Below the pieces are notes generated by a model. It saw only the letters and a list, made by a program, of their open reading frames with translations. It searched no databases and was not told the origin of the DNA. A DNA stretch of 64,000 nt. It comes from Balanoglossus misakiensis (taxonomy: Eukaryota > Hemichordata). The first letter of the stretch is position 1. The number at the start of each line of letters is the position of its first letter. Where the stretch lies: contig CM082586.2 of the NCBI GenBank assembly GCA_040954595.2, positions 5,890,001 to 5,954,000 on the forward strand. The letters are read 5' to 3'. The position numbers and the translations under genes were made by a program. Shown one piece after another: positions 35,475 to 50,000 of this stretch.

Positions 35475-38400
35475 TATAAAATTGTGAACATGGCAGCCTT
35501 TGACAATGTCGCTTGCCCTCAAAGTCATGGTCTCCATATTTGGGTCACGGTAACGCTTGAAGTGACAAGCGTTTGGGGTATATACTCTATTACAGTGACT
35601 TCCACCTATAGGCTAACATATTCCTCCGAGCGCTGCAGGGACGTTGGCGCTAATGAATTGCAAGGCATATTTATCGAATGCTAGCATGACGGCATTTATA
35701 TTAACTGCTTTTTAATACGGTTATAATTGAGTTTAAATTAATGGCATGCCTTGGCAGCTCGCCATTCACATCCGACTTTCCCCTCTGTCGCTGATTAGCC
35801 GGCCAGCGTTCTGACAGCACAGAACGGCAGCGACATTTTCGATTGTTAAGAGGGACCGCTGAGCTTGACGGCAAACGCAGCGCAGACGTGTCGTGTGGTT
35901 TGGTTTGGTTTAATGTACTGGTAAAATCCACGACTGAATCTTGTTGAAGGGAAGCAGTGTGGTATTGGTGTATACGTGCAATGAAACGGTCTCCGAGTAA
36001 ACTCGTACACCGAACACGGTTAATGGCACGGTTTTACATGTTCCAAAGAGTAATCACTCGGCCATTAAATTGATCAGTGTTCCACCTACATTTAACCTGG
36101 TGATATACTAGTATTTGTACATCCACTTAACGGGCAGTCTGATACATGTGTATAGACATCGTGACTTTCACTTGCAACAACCACTAAAAAGACAAACATC
36201 AAATACGTTTTTAGGAGGCCTTAATAACCCGAGCGCAATCTGCGGTCATTTGCCACCGCCATTTTATTTGCACAGGGCGAATAGAGGTAAGAACCAGATG
36301 GAAATCGTAACCTCGGTTACAGCTTTAACGGTGGAATAGTCCATATAGTGCGTTTTATCGAAGTCGTAAACAAGACCAAATGCCCCGTTACAAATTAGCA
36401 CAGGAGAAGTTGGCTTGTCAGCTATTCCAGTGAATAAACAAACATTTAACAACATCTTTTCATCTTCGCCGTAACTGAGATGAATGCAGACACAGTCCAT
36501 AACCTTGGCGTTCCTGGAATGACTTATTTAACTCGTATCACACTCAATTATAAGAAGTGACGTAAAACGGAGGTAAATAACACGACTGTATTGACCTCCA
36601 CATATATCTTACAATCGAAGAGCTGATAGAGAGTCATCATGGACCTTTGTAAATGCTTTATAAACACTCTGTGTGGGCCAGTCGTTGCAGTTGGCGCTTT
36701 CAATGATGCTCGACCCGGACAGGTGAAATGCGAGAAAACACTCCCAACCCATCTGCGCCCAATAACACACCTCATCCGTACGTAGTCCTTTCGCTGTTCT
36801 GTGATTGGTCAAAGCAATGCCAGGTGGACTGTGTCCCCCAGGCCAAGGAAATCTAACCGTTTAGGGAGATAATTCCCTCGACCAGATAATAAATAAGTAA
36901 CGAAAAAGAAGTGTGGTTTTGAATCCGTTACATACAAATATCACTCTAAATGAGGCCGAGAAGTCCTAAAATCAAGTATCATCAGCCTATATTTAAAAGT
37001 GACATAAAAGTATTATTTTAATTTTCAATTTTTTCAGAATTATTTTTTGTTAGAAAGATTTGCAGCACATATCCTCAATTGTTAAACCTTCTCTGGAATT
37101 CCGGGAATGATTTTGATCCAAAACTATACGATAATAAGAACTCTTCACCTGAAACGCAGAGAGCTTTGGAGATAGAGGTTGCTTGACGTATAATTTTTAA
37201 AAGACGAATGCCCTTTTTGGAACACCATATTTTCTGAACATAAATTGACCGTTTGTGTAATTTCAACATTTGTTTGGTTCTGTGCATACAGAGGCCACAT
37301 AACATTGAAAGTTAATGGATACTGGAACCACGTGTTCTTTGTCTGCGCAGGGGAACGGCGCTTTGTAAAGTAAACAGTGTGCCCATATTTTCCTTTTTAT
37401 GTTGAAAGAATTTAGTATTTGATTTGCACATATAAATGGTATATGCCTAACATGGAAACCTAAACATTGAGTTAACCATGCTCCCGGTATACAAAAAGAC
37501 ACAACTTTATAGTGCGCAAAATGTGTAGATACTCTATCGAATTTCCACGGTTGCGAGGTGATGGCCTCTAATCAGTTGTTCCGACTATACATGTACGTGT
37601 ATGATCAAAAACATGCGTGTAAACGCCGTATGGCGCTATTGTTACCTCACTATGGGTGGGAACGTACATATGCTGAACCTATGAAGAAAGCATCTTTGCC
37701 GCGAACCGGTTATTAAGTGAAGGTCTAGTCACGGCCCAGAGTCGTCTGCCATATACCTGCGAGGAGTTCACGGTGATAGTGATTAAATCGGAATATTTTC
37801 GCTGAGAGCAAATCTCCGAAGGTCTGGAAAAAGTCGCCTTCACATTAGAGGCAACTTAATGCTATTAAACGGCAACATGATGTTTTGCGGAGGAATGCGA
37901 GTAATTAATGACATTGGGGTTTTGGGGTCGGCCACGGGGCAGACGAGCCTTCACATCCTGTTATTAATTACAGTTCGTTTAATATGTCGTTAGGAGCCTT
38001 CCGGGCGTTTATGCTTATTCAGGTTATCGGAATCCGCGTCACTGATCTGCTCCAGTCAGAGACCTCTCGCGAACCTATCTCTGACCTCGTGTGTTCAATG
38101 AAGCGCTAGGCTGTCGGCGGAATTCAATTTTACCGGCCTAACACTACCTGTTAACGGATGGCGTAGACATGTTTCAATTCTGTGTTTTCTTTAAAACAAT
38201 TATTCGCAACATCATGCCGTTTACCCCTACCTCTCTGCAAGTGAACGAACCCACGTTGACAGCTGTATCAGCGATGGCTAATGGAAACGCCATACGGCGA
38301 TGTTTGATCTGTATGTTGAACCAATTCCTACAGGAATCATTTTGCCGTGTTATGCGTTCTATCCCATTGTCAAAAATACAAGTTTACCAACACATTTGAC

Positions 38401-41298
38401 ACCAGTATACCGAACTAAGCAACATGACTATGTGAGCTGGCCATGCATATCTAGGTTCGGCCAACCTTAAAAACTCCGTGTTGGGAAATCGTTTATATTG
38501 ATTGAAACATGAAAATAAAATGACTATTTGTTCAATAGGAAAAAAAATGAATTAATAGCCAGCATTCCATAACGAGCGGTTAAGGGTGCAGTTAATCAAG
38601 CCAGAACATGCAGTTAGGGACCAATCCCGCCAACTTAGACACATTTCCATTATTTGCAAATCGATTTTTAACTGTTTACATGATTTGTCGAATCCGTCAA
38701 GTGGTGCAGTTTCACTCACAAACACTCACCATTTCACAAAGTAAGATCGTCGCAATCGCTGACGGCATTGTCTGACGCACGAGCAAAATATAAAGACAAA
38801 CACTCATTTCCTCATCGGCCGACATGCACAACATTTAGCTGGCTTACCTCATTCACTGTAAAGTCACGCACAAAGTTCCCGCAAGTTCCAGGCAATGCCC
38901 CAGAAATCCCAAAACGACACTACGTACAGCTGTGTACATTATTGCATCTGCTTGCGATGGTGGCGGCTGTATTGTGTAGTTTGTGATCTAACTAGGCAAC
39001 TCGGTGTCTCGTATTCTGGCCAACTTGAAGGCACAGTCGTCAGTCTCGTTAGTCACACACCTTTCGCGATTAGTGTCATCATATGTTGTTCCCCATGAAT
39101 GCAATGAAAGTGGCTCTTGACTTCTACGTCACTAACAAACGATGCGTGTAGTCTACGATGCGTGCGTCTGACATCTTGTAGCGCTGTGTCAGAACCCCTG
39201 TTTCTGTCAATAAATGGTTACACTGAAGCGAATTACGTAATATACCTTGACACTTGGTTAACTCACCTGAAAGGGATCGATCGATTTGCCTCTTTGACCA
39301 CCCTAATCTTTCCGCTATGTACGTAACAGTTAGAAAAGCCAGTATGATACAGTGAACACATTGAAACATGGTTTCAATGCGTAAAAGAAGACCATAATAC
39401 GCTGACAAAAGTTTCTTTTCTCGGGGTCTTTAACCACGCTCACTCCATATGGAGTGACTGTGAGTTAACTCAATTATCATATCGCATTTGCTATCGAACG
39501 ACTCCGTTGCCATTTCAATGTAAAATCGTGCAGATTCTTTTGTTTCTGTCTATGACCTCATAATAAGTAATCGTTACGGATAACTGTTCCGTTTAAACCG
39601 TTACATTAAATCCAAATGTTTGTTGGTTTCTAGTATTATAGTAGATCGAGTACAAATTTACGTTAATCATGCCACTCTCAGTCGTCACGCTGTTCAAGAG
39701 ATAACACAGGAGCTCTGCTGCTTGGACTTTCAAATGTCCACACATTTGATATATTATAATAAGTCGTGCTGTAATGTAGATACGTAAACCATTATCTGGA
39801 AAGTGAGAGAGCATTTCAAGATGGCGAGATGATTTACATAATCACGAGTTACTATCTCGAGAGCACGTGATAGCTACTTCGAACGCGAAAATGTTCCTAA
39901 CGGGTTTTCATATATCACTGACATTGTTGCCTCATCCGTTTTACGGTTTCGAAGGGGAAACGTCGACATTTATCTTGAAGGATTGCATTATTAACAAGTT
40001 AAAATTGACGGGTGCCACGCTTTTTCCTATCGCGAGCTTTCGGGTAATTTTGAGGGGAAGTTTAATATGTTCACCGTTCCCGAGATAGCCCTATATTAAT
40101 TTTACACGAATGCCCGAGTGTTGACGGGAAGGGGAAATCCAAAAGAAAATGCCGACAGGCCGCTTTATTTCTGCTTTCCAAAGAGGTGCATTTTGTTGAA
40201 TTTTTAATGGAGGAAGTTTTACTGTGCGTCGAATCTATGCAAATTGAAGTAGTTTCTTTTTCTCGAAGATCGGCATTTCCACCATTCCCGTAATTGCGCG
40301 CAATGTCGCTAACGCGCACGCTTTGTCATTGGCTCGATTGAATTTAAATAATTCAGAAATCTTCCTGATTCAGGGTACAGTCAGCTTTGCGTTATGAACT
40401 GAAATGTATCTCTCGGCAACACTGGAGGAAATCAGGAACAAATGTCATCTTCATCCCGAACAATCCTCGCTGTCGATATTTCTCCGGTTCAATTGTCACG
40501 TAATCAGCTATTCACTGTCGCAACCAAAGAGGGGGCTTTTGCTGTATGAGTTTTTTCTGTCATCTGTCATCAAACACGTCGGAGTTTCGGAAATCAGCTG
40601 TTGATTGGAGTCGTTTTTGTTTTGAGCGGATTCACTGGACTCTGTAATAGTCGGCTCACCAGGCGCACGTTCAGACGCTTGGAAACCATAACAACCACAT
40701 CGAACTCTGAATAGACCTAATTGTGTGGGAAAATTTCCGGGGGCTATTCGGGAAGTCTAGAATAAAGGAGGTGGATATGAAACTAGCAGGACACAAAGGG
40801 AGACACCTATACACCTACTCACACAGTCGAAGATAACAACTTTTTTTGTGATTGATATCGCAAAGGTGAAATTGATTGGGAAGGGGGAAAATAGTGTTTT
40901 TTCGCTTCTCTTTCGATCACCTGAATATCTCACAGTCCCCATGAAAAGTCGGTTACATCAATAGGAATGTCAACCGAAGTATAACACTATTCGCGGCTGC
41001 AAAGCCCCGCGGACTTCGCGGTTTACACGCGTTTGATATCAGTTTCCATAAAAAACGACCCTTTGATAGTTGCAGTGCTCTCATGTGTAAATGAGTGCTC
41101 TGTCGAACATTCTGAACCGGTTAGACTTTCTTCAAGTGCAGGGTTTCCTCAGTGAGGACCCGTGAACACCAAATCAACCATCACTTCAGATCATCTCACG
41201 TCTCCTTATTTTTTCACGGACTGGTCGAAACGAGCTGCAGCTGCCAAGGCCCCCGTACAAACCAAAGAAAATCTCCGTGTGACATTTAAACATTAGAT
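35475..41298. other. Gene-free interval, possibly regulatory
   Basis: No exon recognised on either strand. A perfect 16-bp palindrome CACTCCATATGGAGTG lies at 39441-39456. A more complex stretch around 37840-38140 holds GTAATTAATG (37901) and TTATTAATTA (37961), typical homeodomain-like sites, and might be an enhancer. Confidence 0.4.
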
Positions 41299-41642
41299 TA
41301 AAGGCTGATGATCGTCTTGTGCGCATGTGTGTAATGTCGTGCGTACAAACATTACGTCCAATCCAAATGTTCTGTAAATTTTGCGTTCGACGCATTGAAA
41401 TAGTAGACTGCTTTCGCTTCCTTCCATTTTTTATGCGCACTGTATAAGTAGACTTAAGATTTGTCCCTTCTTTTCACCCAATTTGCTGTTATTTCCTGAT
41501 ATCAGACACAGACTATCGTCGCCGCCATCTTGTCTGCTGTTAGTACAGAGCGCGTGCACCACCTTATGGTAGTGACTGTATGCTGTTTGTTTAACCAGTC
41601 TCTGGTTTGGCACATGCGAATAAGACGATCGTCGCCCTTTTA
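41299..41642. mobile_element. Full-length ~340-bp MITE, TTAA-flanked, with YY1 motif
   Basis: The left end TTAAAGGCTGATGATCGTCT and the right end GACGATCGTCGCCCTTTTAA are imperfect inverted repeats of about 30 bases. TTAA at both edges suggests a piggyBac-type target duplication. GCCGCCATCTT at 41521-41531 is a YY1 consensus on the reverse strand. No transposase ORF. It aligns with 17309-17640 (inverted), 43846-44076 (direct) and 56904-56997. Confidence 0.8.
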
Positions 41643-43845
41643 ATGAAGCAAAATCAAATAATCCAATATATACTTCAGAAGGTATTGTCGGAGGTAAATG
41701 TCATTGATTTCTTTTAGACATGTACAGCACTGAAATTACTATTGCGTAGGTGACAAATACTATTTGGCTTACAAATCTACCAGTAGCCCAACTAATAGCA
41801 TGTCACTTAATCATTTATTTTTTTCCCTCGTGAGGAAAAAAATATCATAAAACCACTCTGGATATACAACCGCGGATAAAAACTGTTCTTTATAAACACT
41901 TGAGGTAATATACACTTTTAGTTCGGGTCGTGATAAACATGTTCACCCCCTGAAAATATATCCATAAATATGTCAAACCGCATTTATTTATTACGTGAAA
42001 TTATAACCAAGACAATTGCAGTCAGTTTAGCACCATCAGAATTTTTACTGTCGAATTGATGATAAGTATTCCAGGGTTCTAGCGAAAACAGCCCCTTTAG
42101 TCGTCTTGATACCATAATTGAATGAACCATATGGCATGGTACCATTCAATATGTGTCAACTCGGTCGATACTCAGCAAGTGAAGTGACGTCCAGACGGTG
42201 TGACATCACGAGTGGAAAATCAACAGCATTTCATTTGTTACGCTGAGTGCTGAGCGGTGTCAGTCGTGGAGAGCCCATAACACATGCCTTTCATCACCGC
42301 ACTACACACTGCTAACGCCACCGTCTTGGAACATAGCGAAAAACAACGTCTCCCTGTCCTCTCAACACTTCAAGATACTCTTGAGTTTTTGGGGTCATGT
42401 TTGGAATAATTTTTGAAAGAAATCTAAATCAGCCGCAATACCCTAACTGTCTTCAGGCACAGCTTAACTCCTGAAATCGTTTCTGATGACAAATATTTGA
42501 TCAAACTTGCCGAATATATCAAGTTACGCGGTCCCAATGCATTTCAAATACTATTTTCTAATTATGAAAGGGTACTACTTTTGCCTCTATGTTATCAAAT
42601 GTCACTCAGAACCATTATAGTGTATGCATTATTGTATTAATGGCGTCATGGAATCGCAATTGCAGAAAACAATTTGGATCAGACGGATTGCCATAAAAAT
42701 CTTGAAAAATCTGTATGTTTGTAGGCTTAAGTAAGGTAGCTTGTGAGGTTCGTGACAACATATGTTATTATCGCAAATTTCTTTGTCAAAACATGTGTTA
42801 CATACCAAAGTAAACCTCTCACTTAACTTTAATACGATTCAAGTGACGGATTTTCTTCTAATTCATCCAATTTTGCACTATCCTGGCTGTTGCTTTTAGA
42901 ACTGTTGTTCGATGTAGTGGTTCTGATGCGTGGTTGAAATAGCTGGTAAATCAGCAAAATGGGTGGAGCAAAACTTAAGTGCGTGTTTGCCTGTTCGAAC
43001 ACTTGTCGACACCTCTCGTTTACTGTAGAGGAGGCGGGTTAGTTATAATAATTAGTTTCAGGCATATTCTAAATGAAAGCAACAGCCCTTGTAACATAAC
43101 AAGGTCACATACGCGGCGTACTCTAAAAGGCAGAGTGTGCGTAAACGAGAATATTCGCGTGTTGCCTTGACATTAATGAACATATCACCATCAGAAAAAT
43201 ATCAATAATTAATTCTTACTCGTGGCTATACCCTGTTACCTTGGGGACCGCGGAAACTTTTACGATGTATTTATGATAAAATTCCCTGAAATCTGTTGGT
43301 GCAGAATACAACGTTACAATTAAACATAACTGCCGCGGGTCGACGAAACTGGACTATATAAATTAATCTATCACGCGATAAGAATAAAAGTAATAATTAA
43401 GCAGATTTAATGTCTCACTTTGACCCTTGCAGTAGCAAAGAATGAAAAGTGCAGATATACAAAGTAAATATTTTGCAATATAATTAAATATTTGTTGTTT
43501 TTCACATTATGTATTAGGAACAAAATTTCAACGCAACAGTTGAATACACTTCATCAACATACTAGTATTTCATTCAAACTTTGCTGGAGGACAGACATTG
43601 TAGTGCACATCTATTTGCAACATGTTCCAAACCATATTGCTACTTGTCTGCCGTATTGTCACCCTTTTCACTCCTAGCCTGTAGAGACAAAATCTAGATT
43701 GGTCCCATTTAGAGACATATACTAAAACATGCATCATATTCATGCGAGTTGATCTGTTCCGATGCTTTATTATAGTTTAGTGTGTGGGTGACGTTACTAA
43801 GCTTAGCTGTTTCTTATGTGCTTTTGCATCTTTTTTATTTTTTAT
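41643..43845. other. Gene-free interval between two MITE copies
   Basis: AT-rich sequence with no exon or clear repeat identified beyond short A/T runs. Confidence 0.4.
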
Positions 43846-44076
43846 AGTGGACTGCCTTCGCATCCTTCCATATTTCATGCGCACTGTATAAGTAGACTTT
43901 AGTTGTGTCCCTTCTTTTCACTCAATATGCTGTCTTTTCCAAACCTCAGACACAGACTGGTCGCCGCCATCTTGTCTGTTGTTAGGACAGCACACTGATT
44001 CATGGCATTTACTGTATACAATTTTTGTAACCATAGTCTCTGGTTTGGCACATGCGCATAAGACGATAGTCGCCGT
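43846..44076. mobile_element. 5'-truncated copy of the YY1-bearing MITE
   Basis: Starts at AGTGGACTGCCTTCGCATCC and runs in the same direction as 41395-41642 to CATAAGACGATAGTCGCCG. The YY1 motif GCCGCCATCTT is kept at 43963-43973. The left quarter, including the left inverted repeat, is missing or unrecognisable. Confidence 0.75.
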
Positions 44077-47000
44077 TATGATATACCTCGACAAGTTAGG
44101 CAGTTCTACCTTTTCAAAAGTCAGAATTCGGTAAAGTAGAATCAGATAGACTGAATCGTGACAGCGGATTTATCCTAAAAGAGTTGGCAATATAATTTAC
44201 ACATGTTGCGAGAACAACAAAATTGCTTTTGCATTCCATGCCGTGGGCGGTTGGAGGGTTTCTCGTAAAACCAAAATAAGGCAATTCTCACTGCGCACTT
44301 GGATGTAACACATAACGTCAGTTTGACATTGTATTAGGTCTTCGCGCCTGGTTTGATTATTCCACCGGTCGCTACTTATAAGAGTCACTGTGAAAAGGGA
44401 TCTGTAAAATAGTAATGTCACAGCAGGCTGATTTCACTTGTACGCATGACTGACTGTAAACCCAAATTTCACTTCTACGCAGGACCATCAACCCAAACCG
44501 TTTGTGCCTGTATACTTTGAGTAATCAGCGTTGTCGAAATTTACAAAACTAAAACAGTCGTTTCATTCGAGAGTTGAATTGCTAATGGAGAGTGATGCTA
44601 TAAAAAGCGAACTTGTTTGGAGACAAACAGAACCAATACATCATATGCTGAATACATACACAAAATAGCGTGACAGATTGTTTGTCTGTCAGATTACCCT
44701 AAATAATTCATGGCAAACAATGTTTGCATGGATATATCTTTGGTCAGCTGCGTATTACTGAACTGAATTTCAGGTTCCAATGACCTTGTAAGTGGTTTAA
44801 GTGTGGGTGTAATGTTTTAATGAATTTAGGTTCGGCAGATCAATATAGGTAGATTAACTTACTCGGGACACAGTACAACTATTCCCATGATAAATGTAAT
44901 AATAAGAGCGGGATGCACAAATCTTGTTGTAACAAGTGTGTATCACATTAGTTTGATACCCTGTACTGTCTGTTGACATGCAATATCTTGATGACAATTT
45001 GTTGTGATGATGATCGATACTGCGTCTACATACTGATGAATTACCCAGCTTGAATTAGACCTCACTGTACAAGTAAACACAGGCAACATTTGCAATTGCT
45101 CTTTTTCTGAAAAGAAAATATTGATGCTTTCAAATGTGACCCACGAAGGACCAGCTTTTGCACAGTTACCATGAATAAATCTTCAATCTCGTCGACTGGA
45201 GAATTGACACGCGTCGCGCCTAGATACTTTGGTAAGGTAGGGCAGTTGCAATCCCAAACCTCACACGTGTTTAACCAAATTATCAGTGCCAGCGGGACAA
45301 ACGTAGATACTATCTATGTACATCTGTAAAATTGTCGTCGGGTATTTCACTGGAAGTATCTGAAATATATTTTTTACATGTTATCAAAAACAGAAATGTC
45401 AAACGGTGTTATTTTCCAGCATGTGACCATAAATACACATTGTTGCAATGACAAGTGACTTAATCTTTCATTACTAATAAACAGACCCAAATCCTCTAAA
45501 CAGCACATCTAGAATTAATGAAGTAATCGTAAATCGAAACAGATATGAAATTTAGCGCGGTGCTTATAAAAAATTAATGCGATAAAACAGTCGCCTTTAA
45601 AGACGCTACCGAGGAGTAATGAAAGAGCTTTTTTCTTGTTTGCCTTTATCAAAGCAATCCAATCACCGTGGTTTTCATTCAAGGTGTTATCTTCTGTTTT
45701 CTTAGTCTCCCAAGGCGGAGGTCAAAAAGAAAATCCTATCAAGGTGCAAATTTAAGGCTTTTTGTGTAAGACGTATCTGATAACAAACCATTCATATCTA
45801 AGGTCAAATGGATAGCCCGTGAAATTGAAAGGATCTTGTTCTGGATCCACGGTTTAATTTCCCTTTGGATAAAATAGCCTTGCTGTAAGTACAGCTTATT
45901 ATTTGCATTTGGGCCTATTAATTATTTACCTGCCGTGAAATGTGTTCGAAAATTCGACTTGTCCCAAGGTTTATATGTATATGAATTGTAACCGCTGACC
46001 GATAGCATCTGCCTATTGATCACCGATATTTAATAACGAAAATCAGAGACGTCAATAGTCAGACGGAAGGAATACAATAACCTTTGATGGACGCTGCCAT
46101 AATTATCTGTCATTTCAATCGAATCGTGCCATATACACCCACACACAGTAGTGGGATTTTAAACGTCGACATTACAGATTTTAAGTCGTGCTAAACTTAT
46201 TTCATCTGTCTTCTTATTGAAGCGGAGAGCCTTAACCAGAAGGTTATCACTTTTAGCTCGTATGGTAAACCCGTCAGCTCGTGCCGTTCTGATAGGCGTG
46301 TCATCTCAACGGCTCACTTCGATAGGTTTTTACTTCGTGCATTTTCAAATGTTATTTTTCCTGTTCAAAGTTTCAGATTGACCACGTAGCACTTTAGCTT
46401 ATGAACTTCCATTTCTTAAACTTGGCAAAAATAACTTGCATATAAGGGCATCCCTTACTTTGAAGGTTTCCTGTTCAGAGGCAGTGCTTACAATAGTGTG
46501 GGGCTGTGCGGCACTTCATAAGCTTCCGAAAAAAATCATGTGAACTGGTTGATGTTTTTCAACGTTGTCATGCGCAGTGCCTTCAGGCCTAATACTGTAC
46601 TTCTACCAGGATTAATCGATGGAATCATCATAAATATATACTGCCCTCTTTAAGCCTAATGCGATATACGTAATATAAATTATGAACCATCCGCTGGAAG
46701 CTAGGCTTTAAGGAATTAATGGATTAAGGATACCTTTCTCCATAAATGCCAAAGAAGACAGCGGCTAATGCTGATACCGTTGAAATGATATTGTATCATC
46801 TAAACTTGTGTTTTTACACTATGGTGGTATTCGCGATGTCCGTCATGGAAGACAGAACCTTCCGTATAGTATTTGGCAAGTTGAATGTACTGTTTCCTGT
46901 TTAATATGTTCACGGAAGGTGCCAATCTGGCCCCAGTTCATTACATAAAAAATTAATTAGAATTTTGCTTAAATTGTTAATTTTCTAAAGGGGATATTCT

Positions 47001-50000
47001 AATCGCATTATGTACAATGCCATTGATAACCTGACAAAAATATATGCATGAACAAGTCAGTGTTCTTTGAAAAAAAATTGTCCAGTTTTGGATCGCTGTA
47101 CTGTGTACACGCGTAAGTGAAGGAAACGGTCAACAAAATGGCGGGGCAGACTAAACTTCACTAGTGAATCACCATGTTTTCAAATAAAATAGTTGAAATG
47201 TAGTCTACAATTGAGTCAGTCAGTTCACCCACTGCCATCTGTTCACCAACCTATCATATGTGTTCCTGTCCGACACCGACGAAGGATTGAACAATGAAAA
47301 GAAGACTTATTGACTTGTTTATCGTAACCTGGCGCCAAGCACATTTGACATATACAGGTTCTCTTCCCATAAACCTCTTAATTGGACTCATTTGTAATAA
47401 ACATAAATGCGCAGCGAATACAGAAGATCAATTTGTTCAGTTGTAATGGGCCCGTGTGAGGAAACGAAAAGTTATCAAGGCAGATGGCTATAGGCAGAGA
47501 TTACGTGACGTCGATAACAAGATGGACCATTAAAAGTATTAGGCTAAATCTAATAGTATTGTAAATCAATTCTTCTATAGAATTAGCAGGCATTCGGTTC
47601 GTAACCAGTGCTATCTCACCTCATTATTCACGTTATCTGGTACATTTTATGGTCAAGGAAATGTGATTTAAGAGGGGACTCGAGGGTGTGATACAAGAGG
47701 AGGAAGCATCGCAATCAAATTGCTCATTTAGGGAAATGGTTCCTCAACCTTGCCTGGCAGGAATCCTCTTGAAGACTAATTTATTTGCTCATCTATGTTT
47801 TATACATGAAAGACTGTCGTGTTCATTAGGTTTATTGCATCGACAGAAAACAATTTACTGTTTATAATTCTGCAAGAGGGACATTTACTAAAAGATCCTA
47901 CTCTTTTCTCCCAAAATGAACAGCCGTTGATATAGTGTCGTATAGAGGAAGTGTGCAGTGATAAAATGCTTTGTAGATTTTGTATTAAACGGTTGTAAGG
48001 AAGCAAGGTTGTTAAAACTAATCTGTGTCTTGTACGTCAAGGGTGAAAATTGCCACTGTGGGGTACATTTTCAAGGCTTTAGAAAAACAGCTTTTGCACC
48101 AACCAAACACCAAAGGCTTTTCCTTGCACTGATGATCAATTTAACCATAATAGGTCAATTGCCATTGAAAGGTACTTGGCCAAGGACTGTACACAGCTGT
48201 TTCGCAAATTAAGTACCAAAGCCATTATCAAGAGAGCATATAATGAGTCATACACAATGTGCGTGCGTTTTGAGAAATTTGATATAAACACTGTTTTCAC
48301 TTTTGCATAGTGCACGTCAAATACGGGGCTACCTTGCGGTCCTTGACATTAACGGTCCAAAACTGTTTACCCAACTCAGCATGTACTTAAGCGTCACGCT
48401 TCATTAAGGGAAAAGTATGACGTTCACTTGAACTTTGAGGGGGCTCAGTTTATTTAGAATTACCGCACAGGAATGCAGATCGCTATGTCCATAATTGTTG
48501 TCTTTGTCAGTAGCGAGTAATATCTGATGCTAATAAGGAACACTGGATGGATAATTTGACAGCGAATTTATTTTTCTATTAGCTATGATGAATCGCTTTA
48601 TAATCAAAGGATTGAGAAATGTTTGTCTATAATTTTATTCCATATAGATACTTGGATAACTAGGTCGACTGGGAAATTCCAGCTAAGGTATTTGCTGACG
48701 AAAACCATGTCAAATGTTGTGTATAACATCGATTGTAAAGTCATACAAAATGTTACGTGCTTAAGAGTACCTCGATATACATTGGACAGCTATAGCTTGC
48801 TGCACGGTTTGGGATTTCTTCCCAGAGAAATTATTCAGAATACATGTCTCGGGAATGATGTGCCTGTTTCCTGACACTTTCCATTAATCAATTTACAGGA
48901 ACGTTTCGCCGTAAAAATCCAAAGAAAATCCGTCATTAAACCTGTGCCACTGCCCAGTCAAATTAACAGGAGCCCAGTCTGAAAGCGCCTTTCAGAAGGA
49001 AATCTATTGTCTGGCACTAATACATGTAATGATGGCTGTCAGAATCTACACAATAGCCAGTCTTTGATACGTCTCCTACGAGTCGACTCACATCTTCACC
49101 GTTTGCTTCGGTTCATATTAGTAATCGGTGATTATCGCTATTTGGCTGCTTCGAAGATAGCTTATTCGTAAATCTCTTGATGTCGATAAATCGACAGCTT
49201 GGAGTTTTAAGAACTACTTTTGGCGTGCAGGCGTAGAAACTGTACTTCACACACAGAAAACCAATACCGAGAGAATAACTCGTTCAAGGATAACTTTGTT
49301 ATTTACCTTTTCTAGAAGTTTCCAGCTATAAAGGTGCAGTGTATAGAACATACTCGTAGGACTGATAAATTACTTACTTATGATCTAAAACCTACGAGAA
49401 TATTAAGCAATTGGATTTCACAATACAGTGTAAATTAAAGTTTTGCCTTTTGTACAATTCCAGTTAAATAGGGGCACTGTAGCCCAGATACTATTCTGCC
49501 TACGTCACTGATGTTCATTTAATATGCATGCATAGTACATCACATCAACTATCATGATAAAAGTAGAAGCCCAAGAACAAGGGACCTTTGAAAGAGTTGT
49601 CGTTGTTATTTCGTCTTGTGATGAATACCCTATTTGTCAAAGTAGAAAGCTGACAATGCACTTTTTGCGGATTTAGACAGCTTTATGTTGAAGATAAAAG
49701 AGGGAGTTAATTTTGCTGGCTGCAACTAATTGCAAGACGATTGGATTTCAGGTCCCGGGGATTAGTGAGCTGCCGCTAGAGGCCGTCGTGATGTACGTCA
49801 CGGAGTCTTGTTGGCGAGCAATAAGTAACACCTTGAATACTAGAGAGATTTCACGTAATCAGCTTTGCTGAAGCCATTATCAGCGTTTCTCCGCGGCCAG
49901 ACTTGGGGGGAAAACACACCTTTGAAGCGACGGCTTAATTTTCAATGGCCATCTCAGTTTGGCCAAGGGCTGATGTTGCAGAAGGCTAAACTTGATGCGG

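Noticed and set aside
36240-36300. Short stretch with acceptor-like TTTGCACAG and donor-like GGTAAGA on the plus strand
   Set aside because: It would be a micro-exon of about 10 bases with no partner exon.
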